Of a stretch of 14,940 bases of DNA, positions 1-9,100 are shown in pieces (position 1 is the first letter of the stretch; each line of letters opens with the position of its first letter). The stretch covers positions 1 through 14,940 of the forward strand of contig JAMYHX010000727.1 of the NCBI GenBank assembly GCA_025529335.1, given 5' to 3'. This DNA is from Rhizopus sp. PT2906 (taxonomy: Eukaryota > Mucoromycota > Mucoromycetes > Mucorales > Rhizopodaceae). The position numbers and the translations under genes are program-made. Below the pieces are notes generated by a model. That model worked only from the letters and a program-made list of their open reading frames with translations. It was not told the origin of the DNA and did not search any database.

Positions 1-161
1 TTTCTAAGGTTGGCGCTGTTCACTAGGCAAGCTTTTGGAATGTACCTGGTCACCCAAGAAGTACACTTTAAGAGCAACACAGAGAGGCCTGTAATATGGT
101 TAAGGTCACCTTGTTCCTGTTCCTCTCTTGTTGGCTTCACTGTACCTTCAAAGGTTGTCAT
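1..161 (-). other. Short open stretch running off the left edge (weak)
   Basis: On the minus strand, a reading frame beginning with an ATG at 161-159 stays open for 53 codons to the left edge of the window. It could be the start of a gene lying outside the window, but the predicted peptide has no motif I recognise, and the opposite strand is open too over the same bases (to a TGA at about 172-174). Upstream of the ATG the frame is also open into the A-rich tract at 195-217, so there is no independent support for the start. Treat it as a possible partial gene only. Confidence 0.12.
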
Positions 162-194
162 GTGCTGAACACTGGTGGTCTTTCTCTCCTTCCC

Positions 195-217
195 TTTTTT
201 TTTTTTAAAAAAAAAAA
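195..217. repeat. T12/A11 homopolymer palindrome
   Basis: Twelve T residues (195-206) are followed directly by eleven A residues (207-217), a near-perfect loop-less inverted repeat. In fungal promoters such poly(dA:dT) tracts exclude nucleosomes and can act in both directions; a junction of two retroposed poly(A)/poly(T) tails would look the same. The sequence alone does not decide. The run is also a place where replication slippage or sequencing error is expected. Confidence 0.6.
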
Positions 218-825
218 TAAAAAGTAATCTGCTTGAACATTCTTGAACATAAAATTTGCTTAATTTTACATCATTGATACACTTGTTTTATTGGTTAATA
301 AAGGTTGGCATTGTTGTTATATCATTATCCTTTTTCCTTTATGCTTGTGAAATGTAGACTAACATTAGTGAGGGCTATAGTTGTGATAGATTTAATGACT
401 GTACGTTCATTTTTATAGTAAAGCAATGGATCTTTTAAGTCTGCATAAACTATTTCAAATGGCGCTCGAAACAGAATGAGTTGTTAAGGTGCGCGACACA
501 CTTTAGATAGTCCCTTAACGATTCGGATACTCGTATGACTTGAACGAAAGACATAATCAAGGAGTTCTAATAGTGAAAAAATGTTATGAATGCATAAGTG
601 TCAAAAGGATGAGAAGAAGCCTTATGTGGAAACAAAATATGAAAAGGCGCAATAAACCTTAGAGAGTACTGTGTTGCTTATCGCTATCCAAAGCCATTAA
701 TCACTATGGTGCTTGTTTTGTCTTTATTATTGCAAAGCAGTACCAAATCAGTCTATTGACTTTATTTGAAAACAGATTCAGGCTAATGAAAAGCTCAAGT
801 TGAATATAGTAGAGACTTGCTATAG
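218..825. other. Stretch without a supportable gene
   Basis: About 600 bases of AT-rich sequence with frequent stops in all frames. Around 590-655 a short plus-strand reading of about 20 codons is rich in Lys and Glu and ends at a TAA, and around 770-825 another short open piece precedes the open stretch at 826. These may be crumbs of an old coding sequence, but nothing joins them convincingly. I see no tRNA, repeat array or promoter signal. Confidence 0.4.
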
Positions 826-1038
826 TTAAAAAAGGAAGTCCATTCAAGATTATGTGCATCAAAATATGACAGAGCCATTTATCAATTTGCTTCTATAGCT
901 AATCAGTTTTGTAATAGAACACGCAAGGCTTTTAGCTTTAAAAAGATCGAAGACACTGAATCAACCCACCAAACTGTAAGCTTGGGGCCATTCACGGGTA
1001 ACCCTCTCTTATTAAACAAGCTTGAAGGAACAGGATAA
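826..1038 (+). pseudogene. Unidentified short coding-like remnant
   Basis: The frame from 826 to the TAA at 1036-1038 is open for 70 codons but begins directly after a stop and has no ATG near its front, so it is not a complete gene as it stands. Its composition (balanced charged and polar residues, for example RKAFSFKKIEDTESTHQT near 930-975) looks more like protein than random AT-rich translation. A tttctatag-like acceptor ends at about 899 and a GTAAGC donor lies at 976, so part of it could be an internal exon. The minus strand is also open over 903-1109. I do not recognise a family. It could be a fragment of a dead mobile element or of a spliced gene. Confidence 0.2.
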
Positions 1039-1442
1039 AGTAAATATATCAATGATACAGAGCATTCTGAAGAGAAGCTTACATAGAGAAATGTCCTAGT
1101 ATATTTCACTTTTAAGAAACGTCAGAAAGCGTGTCTTAGATCATCAATATCTGTTTGTAATTTCTCTAAAGCTATCAGTAATCGGCATCCAATTATATAC
1201 TGTGTGTGCTATAAACACACTGAGCCTAATGCAGAGGAAGTTATTCAATGAAACAATTACGTTAGTATATGAATTAATGTATCTCTGTCCCCCTTTTCAT
1301 TTTCAATTAAACATTAACAAATGTATATCCATGGTTTACAGCAATTTATAGTGAATGAATATTTAATCCACATATGAACAGCTTTGGATTCCAAGCATTT
1401 CTTTAAGGCTCTCTACTCAAAAAAGAATGCAAGCAAGTTTCC
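1039..1442. other. Intergenic stretch, upstream region of the membrane-protein gene
   Basis: Very AT-rich, with stops in all frames and no recognisable gene, RNA or repeat. Its right end leads into the TATA box and pyrimidine-rich leader of the gene that starts at 1509, so regulatory sites for that gene are likely here, but no specific motif can be named. Confidence 0.4.
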
Positions 1443-1449
1443 TATAAAT
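1443..1449 (+). promoter_or_regulatory. TATA box of the membrane-protein gene
   Basis: TATAAAT lies 66 bases upstream of the ATG at 1509. It is followed at about 1470-1490 by a T/C-rich tract, a common arrangement around fungal transcription starts. The position fits the start codon chosen from the signal-peptide exon, which supports the gene having been an expressed unit. Confidence 0.5.
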
Positions 1450-1508
1450 CATTCCAATTTTTTGAACAATCTTTTTTTCTTTTCTCTTCATCAATAGCCT
1501 GCTTAAAT

Positions 1509-2755
1509 ATGATTTATAGAATTAATATAACACTTGCGATTATTTTACTCTTTTGCTTACTCTTCAATAGCTATAAAAGTAGGTACTTGATTTGTGTTAT
1601 CGTCAAATGGAGCTTGTACTAATAAAAGTATATAGTTGTCTATTATAATGATAATGGATACGCACCTCAAGAGCCTTTGTCTAGTCTTGCTAGCTTGTCA
1701 TTCACTACTGGCCCCTCGCCTATCATATACTCATCTGGTACGGTACCTCCTGTCCATACAAGCTTCCGTGAAGCTGTTATCGTCCGCACTACATCCGATA
1801 TCTCAGAGAACTTTTTTTTTCAGACTCGAGCAACTGGAATATCGTTATAGGAAGCATTCGTGGTATCCTTGGTGTTGCTTTGCTCACTGTAACTATCTTT
1901 TTTATTAGACGCGCCCGCCAAAAATATCCTCTTTTGGAAGAAGCAAGTATCAGCGATTTCTCTACTGATAATGCTAACCAGACGAAGTGTTCATCCAAGC
2001 TTGAAACGGTCGAGCAAAGAAAAGGAACTGACAACGAAGGGAAGATGGTCGATAATGTCAGACGCACCGAAGCAGTTCGTGTTATAGCTATGGACGATTC
2101 AAAGAGCTCTTTTGCTCAACAGGGAGTGGAAACAGTTAATGAGAACAGCTTACCAACAAGAATAGTTTAACAAGCCCAGCCAAAAGATTCAGACCAAGAA
2201 GAATACGACAGCCACAAGCGAGGGAGATATCAAGGAAAGTGGCGATATGAAGCAAGAAGAGGTTGGCGCTCAAGAGCAAGGTCACATTTCAAGAGCTTTG
2301 GGCTTTATAGAATTCACGCCACGTCAACTGCCGTCCATCATTGCTGACGGTGTACGATGCCTTCGTTCTCAGTCAGCGCCCAACTTGAGATGGTTCCGTG
2401 TTCACAAGACTGTTCGACCCATTGTATCCGATGTTCCTGATTGTCCGCAGCAAGCTGTTCTTCTGGGTGAAAGCAACAGCGCTACTGAGGAACAAAACTT
2501 TGAACTGGAGAATAATAAGAGCAAAAATAAAACACCAGCAAAGTCATTTTCAGTTGTATTTTGGAAAAAACGAAGCGTAGAAAGCTCACTACCACCAGTG
2601 TTCATCGTACAGACAGATCATTTGAAGATCCTAGGATGGTACATCATTCCTCAATCAAACCTGGATCATCCTCAGCATCAAGATCCATAAAACATTATCT
2701 AGATGCAATCCCATATACTATGAGGAAACTTTTGAAATCCTCTAGAAATAAGTAG
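1509..2755 (+). pseudogene. Single-pass membrane protein gene with broken cytoplasmic tail
   Basis: Exon 1 (1509-1578) begins at an ATG and encodes a clean signal peptide of about 23 residues (MIYRINITLAIILLFC core). A 57-nt intron (1579-1635, GTAGGT...TATATAG, branch-like ACTAAT) joins it in frame to a Ser/Thr/Pro-rich ectodomain from 1636. Before the membrane helix the frame changes at a T9-CAG tract (1812-1823). That tract is either a splice acceptor (in-frame donors exist at 1738 and 1768) or the site of an indel. The helix (1841-1906) is followed by RRARQ and a charged, Ser-rich cytoplasmic tail. The tail frame meets TAA at 2168-2170, continues plausibly in another frame across 2166-2570, then changes again near an A6 run (2565-2570) to finish at TAG 2753-2755. 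No intron convincingly repairs the last two breaks. The product resembles type I cell-surface proteins with long tails, but I recognise no family. It is either a decaying gene or a gene with indel errors. Confidence 0.55.
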
Positions 2756-4560
2756 ATCGTATAATAAGTCGTGTAGAATTCCTCATTGTTTCCTATAGAT
2801 TATATTTATTTTTTCAAACCATAAATTAGAATTATTATTTAGACCTTTTCGTCATTTTGGTAACATGTTCAAGTCTATAAGTAATTTTTGCATTTTCCCA
2901 AACTCAACTAATAGAAGTCATATTAAATCATGATGGCATGTCTTGTAAATGTTCTATTGACTTATGGTTGTTGATGCGTAGGAGCTTTACTTTTCTACAC
3001 TTTTGTGTGAGCTTCATTTAATGCCCTTTCTGTAATATAAATGGCCAAGAAGGGTCATTTATAGAAGCGAGTCTCTGAACTGATATATGTTATGTAAATC
3101 ATGTATCTGATGTGTAAATGCCACAAGGACGATGTTATTACCTTTTTGATGGCAGCGTGGGTGATTACTTCGTCATACATTCATAGCTTTGTCGACAATT
3201 CGTGCTGTCAAGGGTATCTCCAACTTCAAAGCGTGTCTAATAACGGGTAGAAGTTCACTGCGTTCTAAGGTACACTTTTCAGATTTAAAATCGTTGTTGC
3301 ACTCATGTTATTATTTGAAATAATGCAATGAAGTCGACAAAGCACCAATTAGATTCCTTATTAAGAGATGAAATACTGTTAAATCAGGCTTGAATGAGAA
3401 TTTTATAGGGAATATTAACGTTGTCAGTGTGATTTTTTATGCTTATATTATTGCTGTCATTACGCTTATTCTCATTCTCATCAGATGCGATAGAGAAATG
3501 TAGAGGAGAACGTATGCTCCACTGTAGGATTATACAATATTGTCGTATTTGACCATGTCTAATACTAACCCTTACGTATGAGATTACATTTGACTTAATT
3601 ACATGTACCTTAATCAGTACTCCAACCTCTTTTAAAGCTACCTAATTTCTTTTTGCTATAAGCTCTTCCTCTCGCTTCTAATAAACAGAGACTCATCACT
3701 TCCTTGCTTTTATTCTTATATATTACACGAGTGCCAACAACGTCAACCAATACCTCAGATATTAAAATGATTCTTATCAAACACGTCAATTTCATCAAGA
3801 ATAGTTATTTCTTTGACTTTGGTAGATTAAAGCATCCATTTCCATCAAATATTACTCTATTTCTACTGTCCTCAAACATTATTTTTTTCGCTTGGGGCAC
3901 CCCTTTTTCAACCCCAAAATAAGAATCAGTACATGAAACCTGACCCCAACCAAAAAATTAGACATAGAAAAAAAATGAAAAATATTATTTGGACCAGACA
4001 TGAATGATATCGACCAAAAAAAAATACTGCTCAAATTTGTCATAACAAACGCTGATATGTATAACATGCTGGCTTTGGTCTGAACGATGAAATAGACAGC
4101 GTCGTAGAATAATGTCTGCTTATGAATGACATTGAGATATACGACTGTAATCAGTATGAATAGAGTGAATTCATACAGTTTAAGATTATGTATACACACG
4201 TTTAGTAATAAGTCAAATTAAATATAATCTCTCCTTTGAATATAAATCATTGCTTCTTTATATCAAAGGATGCACTTTAAAAGATAATCCTTCTTATGGT
4301 AAAAGCAGTATCATAACCCAGATCATGAAATAAAAGTTTTCTTTTGAACTCAGGAACCGTTAGTCAATCATATCCTCAGTGATTATAACCCATACTTAGA
4401 GTAATGGCTTACCAGCCATTTGATATCAACTATAAATAGTAGATCATTAATTTATTTATATGTTCCTTCTGTCTTTATCTCAGAATAAAGATTAGTCTCA
4501 AAGAGCACTTCTTTTGTCTTTGTCTTGTGTCTCTAAACCATTATATTACACGTAGCATAA
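2756..4560. other. 1.8-kb stretch without a supportable gene
   Basis: AT-rich DNA in which the longest open stretches (for example 3704-3922 plus, 3879-4199 minus, 106 codons) have compositions dominated by Phe, Ile, Leu and Asn, as expected from random translation of AT-rich sequence. They overlap one another on both strands and show no splice context. The only compositional oddity is a cluster of C4/G4 runs at 3892-3950. I see no tRNA, rRNA, direct-repeat array or promoter signal. Confidence 0.45.
3892..3917. repeat. Small GC inverted repeat in AT-rich DNA
   Basis: TTGGGG (3892-3897) and CCCCAA (3912-3917) form a 6-bp inverted repeat with a 14-base loop that itself contains CCCC (3900-3903). 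A further CCCC run lies at 3944-3947. Runs of four G or C are rare in this part of the window, so the cluster stands out. It could be the end of a small mobile element, but no matching second end or target-site duplication was found by eye. Confidence 0.3.
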
Positions 4561-4593
4561 CCCTTTTTTTGTCAATGTGCGAGATGAACGGGA

Positions 4594-5889
4594 ATGTACG
4601 TGGTGCGAATGAAATGCTTGAAAGAGGAACGAAGTCAGCATCGCATAGAGATAATCAATTGTCACAGTCTTATATCCAGCTTAAAACAAGATTTATATCG
4701 CAAAAGAATGACTGTTCGATTTGATAAGGCGATTCAGGAACAAGTAAAAAGAAGTGGACAAGAAAAAAAAAAGATGATCTAATCAAAATACACTCCCAAA
4801 CAACTGGTGTCTTCAGTGCTACAGATTACCTGATTGACGGCGCGAACGATTTCACTTTCTCCGGTACTGATAATGGATTAGTAAACTTGTCGACAAGCGT
4901 GCCTTTCACTTCTCAACAGTTCCAACTCCATATTCAACTGTACAATCGTTATCACGTCTTGCAAGAACCTAATGTTGATATAAAAGATGAAAAAACAGCT
5001 TTTTTGAACTTGCCACAGTCAAAAACCATCAATGCGAATGAAATTGATATAAATTGTATGCACAGGAAGAATAGAAAGCATCTAGAGTGGTTAAAGAAAA
5101 AGACATCTCAGGGAAAAGAAGCTTCTACTTTAGAAGCCAAGCTGGAGAAAGCATCCTTCTCAGCTAGCAACAATGTTGAGGAATTTCAGCAGAATTATCG
5201 TATTCACGAGGATTGTTCGAAAAAGTTGAGAAGTTTTTATAGCAGTTCAAACAGAGCCAGCAGATTACAAAGCCTCGAGATCCAGAAGAAAAAGTACTTG
5301 AACAAGATAACAGCACAAGAACGAAAGTTCTTGACCAAAACTAACACTGGTGCTGATAAAAAGCAGCTGCTTATGTTCATTAGGGATCGTGGCACTGGTG
5401 TCGGATCACGTATCAAAGGGTTTCGCAGATACGGAGGTAGGTGGAAGGAGTAGGTGGAAGGAGCAGCTGCACGGTAAGCATGTCAATGTGTGCATTACAA
5501 ATGGTCATATGACATCACAAACATGTATATATTGCTATCAGAAGCTTTGCCATCCAAAAGCTATGTTGACAAAGAAGAATAAACAAGTGTCACAAGAAAT
5601 CAAGGGCGCCTTAATGTGCGTGAATCCAAAATGTATGGCTGTGAAGTCTGGAAGATCAACCAAGTCACGAGATGCGCTGTCTTCGCTAGCAATCGGTTTG
5701 TCTGGTTTGGCACAGTGTTTGATAGGCTCTCCTCTTCCACCATTCGCCCAATTTCAAATCAGTCAATTCAACACTGATACAGTCAACAAGCTTTTATGGT
5801 CCTTCGTTCCTGCAAGAGACTATTTGACGAGCACGTTGTGCGCTCATACGATAGTAAGATTCATTTTTAAGCTTCATTCGATATTCTAA
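4594..5889 (+). pseudogene. Fanzor-like (eukaryotic TnpB) nuclease relic
   Basis: Fanzors are eukaryotic relatives of TnpB, RNA-guided RuvC nucleases often carried by transposons. The published Fanzor signature is D, then 125-275 residues, then [TS][TS]xxC with a four-Cys zinc finger, then RD. All parts are here: RuvC-I-like GTDNGLVNL (Asp at 4869), TSQTC at 5512-5526 (210 residues later after discounting a duplication), zinc ribbon CxxC (5524, 5533) and CxxxxC (5617, 5632), and RDALSSLAI (Arg-Asp at 5668-5673, RuvC-III). A Lys/Glu-rich helical stretch of 4594-4770 precedes RuvC-I; the true 5' end is not clear. Two lesions break the frame: an A10 run at 4763-4772 and a 13-bp tandem duplication at 5438-5463 that creates TAG at 5451. 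The usual DPG is DNG. It ends at TAA 5887-5889. No terminal repeats were seen, so whether it was mobile or a captured gene is unknown. Family call is firm, activity is very unlikely. Confidence 0.75.
5438..5463 (+). repeat. 13-bp tandem duplication inside the Fanzor-like gene
   Basis: TAGGTGGAAGGAG occurs twice in direct succession (5438-5450 and 5451-5463). In the upstream frame the second copy begins with an in-frame TAG. Counting only one copy, the upstream frame (RuvC-I part) passes directly into the downstream zinc-ribbon frame, so this duplication accounts for that break by itself. The period of 13 shifts the frame by one base. Confidence 0.9.
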
Positions 5890-6182
5890 TTTGGTCTTTC
5901 TTATAAGTCGTTCCTTGTGAAGGGTGATAGCATTTCAAATTTGTAATAATTATGTGACTTACATTTATTCCTGCACACTTAGGCTTCTCGTAACGTCACT
6001 GATCTTGAAATTTGGTAGTGCGCCAAGAACCACCTATCGTCATTCTGCTTAAGTGCGCTACTTTGTTTACTACTAAAACAAAAAAGGTGCGCTTATTTTC
6101 TAAAGTCATCAGACAAACACACACACACACACATAGACTACGTGACATTTACTGACTTACACCAAAGCTCACAAAGCATAAC
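5890..6182. promoter_or_regulatory. Upstream region of VPS10
   Basis: The 293 bases between the Fanzor-like relic and the VPS10 start codon carry no gene. No canonical TATA box is seen at a suitable distance. An (AC)n microsatellite at 6117-6133 and an A-rich leader just before the ATG are the only features. A TATA-less, A-rich leader would fit a housekeeping trafficking gene, but this is inference. Confidence 0.35.
6117..6133. repeat. (AC)n microsatellite in the VPS10 leader region
   Basis: Seventeen bases of uninterrupted alternating A and C lie 50 bases upstream of the VPS10 start codon. Such dinucleotide runs vary in length between strains; here the run falls in the likely 5' leader or core promoter. 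Confidence 0.8.
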
Positions 6183-9100
6183 ATGAATAACTCGTGGCAG
6201 ACCTTCAGAGGTCTGTCTCTCCTGTGCATCTATTTAATCTTTTTATGTTTATTAAAAGGCACCTATACTCAAACTGTGTCAAATCACGGTTTTGATAAAT
6301 TACCTAGCAAGTTTTTCTATTTCAAAGATTCCGAAGTAATAAATGACACATTTGTACTAGTTCTCCACGCTCATTCTAACTCTTGTAGGTTGTTTTATGG
6401 CTCGATGCAAATTCCCACACTCTATACCGTTCAGAAAACCAAGGAAAGGAATGGAATCAAGTAGAGGATATTGGCAAAACAGCAACTTACTTGTACGAGC
6501 ATCCCTATGATAATGATAGAGTAAGGCCGTTCTTTTTTTGAGGGAATAATAAACTAAATAGGATGATAGGCTTATGTATTAAGTTCTGGTACAACACACT
6601 GGAAGACAGTAGATAAAGGAAAAACATGGCAAGAGTTTCATACTCGCAGCGAGCCTGGTTCATCTTCGTCTCATTTATCATTCCACGCTGAGCGCTCTGG
6701 ATACATCTTATTCAGCGGTGTCTCTTGTAAATTTGGCTCTTGGTTAGGCATTGATTGTCAAACTTCTGTAAGTTGTTCCTATTTCTGGTTGAACAATAAC
6801 TAAACAGGCTTTTAGATTTCTTATACATACGATAACTTTGATACAATCAATCCTTTACGTACTCATGCGTCATCATGTATCTGGAGTCGATCAAGCGCAG
6901 AATTTAAGAGTGCGCCTACAAGTGAGATCATGTGTGTTCAATCAGCCTCAGGCAAATCTACCAATGGCCTGTCACTCCCAGACGACCTCCAGCTCGTTCG
7001 ATCCGATGACTTTTTTCATACCGAAAAGGTGGTTGACTTTGGATTAGGCAGAGAAATGACTGGCGTGCTTGCAGTGAGTGCCGTTGGCCGCTTTATTGTT
7101 GCTGCAGTAAAGCCGACGAGTCAGACGGATATGACACTCTATGTAACGCATGATGGCGAGCATTGGCATGAAACTATCTTTCCTGAAGGCGCAGCATTAC
7201 ACGAAAAATCATTTACAATCATTGAAAGTTCAAACCCTGCATTGCTCGTGGACGTTCTTTCAGGAGAGAATGCTCAATTTGGTTCTCTTTACAAATCCAA
7301 CTCAAATGGTACTTTCTTTAGCAAGAGTCTTGAAAACACCAATAGAAACAGTATGGGATATATCGATATTGAGCGTATTCCAGGAGTCGAAGGTGTCTTG
7401 GTTGCAAATCAGATTTTGAATCCTCGACTTGTAGAGTCACAATCTGTTCAGAGAGAGGTACGCACACTCATCAGTTTTGATGATGGTGGCAGTTGGAACG
7501 AAATCACAAAGGTGAAGGATATGAATGGTAATAATATGAAGTGCTATGATGACAAGGTATGAACACATAGCCCAAATTCTAAAAATAGATATTTATGCAT
7601 TATCGTAGTGTACGCTCAACTTACACTCTGTCACTTCTAACCGTAACTTCGGACAAGTTACCTCATCGCAGTCAGCGGTGGGTGTGCTTATGGGCGTAGG
7701 CAATTACGGCCCATACATGTTGACCTATGACGAATGTGATACGTTTCTGTCGACCGACGGCGGTATTAGCTGGAAAATGGTTCGTGAAGGTGCCCATTTA
7801 TATGAATTTGGTGATATGGGAACATTGATTGTCTTGGTTGATGACGAAAAGGAAACGGATCATGTCTGGTGGAGTAAGGATCGTGGAAACAACTGGTAAG
7901 AACAAGAAAAGTATAAAAAAGGGCTACATATGCTTAATAACCTGTATAGGCAAAAATTAGACCTTGGCATGACAGTTCGCGCTAGAATGTTGACGACTGA
8001 CCCTGAATCGACCTCACGCAAGTTTTTATTAATTGCAGGATCTGTTCGATCTGCTGTTTCGAAAGTACAAGCATTCCAGCTAGATTTTTCCAATATCTTT
8101 TCTCGTCAATGCGTCCTAGATACTCACAATGAAGAAAAGAGCGACTTTGAGAGATGGTATGCTCGTGATATTACTGAAGGTCCTGACTGCTTGATGGGTC
8201 ATGAACAAATCTTTTATCGTCGTAAAGCTGACCGTGATTGTTTTGTGGGTCGCGAATTTCAGGACCCTGAGGTCGAGCTAAAGGATTGCCCATGTACAAG
8301 AGCCGATTATGAATGCGATTACAATTTCGTACGTGATGCAGAAGGAAAATGCATCCGTGTTGGCCCTGATCGTATCACGGCGGATCAATGTAGATCTAAG
8401 GATGACACTTATGCTGCATCTAGTGGATACCGTCTTGTTCCCGGAAACACTTGTATACAAAAGGACGGAGCACGCTTGGATGAGCCTGTCACGCGCAAGT
8501 GTAGCGAAAATATTGCGGGTATTATTCCATCTCCCAATGATCTGAAGCCAGCTGATGAAGAAATAAAACATTATCAGCTATTTACTGGCAGCGAAATCGA
8601 GCAGTTCTTGTACTTTAGAGATTCTGAATCTATTCTGGTTCGACTTCAAGTAGGCGAGTTATGGAGATCTGGTAACCAAGGCGTAGACTGGGCTCGTGTC
8701 CTTGACAATGAAGGCGTAATCACTAATGTGGTTCTTCATGAATTTGATAATCAACGTGCCTACGCTATTTTGGAAGACAGCATCCAGTACACAGACGATC
8801 AAGGCAAGACATGGCATCCTATCAAGACACCATTAGCTCCCAGTGACCGCGTTGCTCAAACTTTGGATTTCCATCCTTCCCAAAAGGACTGGTTGCTATT
8901 TATTGGAAAATCAAGCAGCCCTGTGCCACATAATGAAGTATACGTCTCAACGGACCATGGCCGTAGCTGGACAGCGCTCGACTTCTACGTTGAAAAATGT
9001 ATATTTGGACGTGATGCTGAATACAAGATTGAGGAGGACGTTGTCTTTTGCTCAGCTTATGATAAGAAGCAAGTAGGCAATGACCTCAGACTTGTCCGTA

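Noticed and set aside
1648..1908. Plus-strand frame with a signal-peptide-like start MDTHLKSLCLVLLAC at 1654
   Set aside because: It is out of frame with the better ectodomain reading. The spliced exon at 1509-1578 supplies a stronger signal peptide, a TATA box and a proper intron.
3879..4199. 106-codon minus-strand open frame
   Set aside because: Composition is Phe/Ile/Leu-rich as in random AT-rich translation, no splice or promoter context, and it overlaps other open frames of equal quality.
6336..6464. Unspliced continuation of the first VPS10 exon to a TAG at 6462-6464
   Set aside because: Family-like sequence (VVLWLDA, then YRSENQGKEW) resumes in another frame directly after a GT-AG intron at 6336-6388, so the read-through is intron translation.
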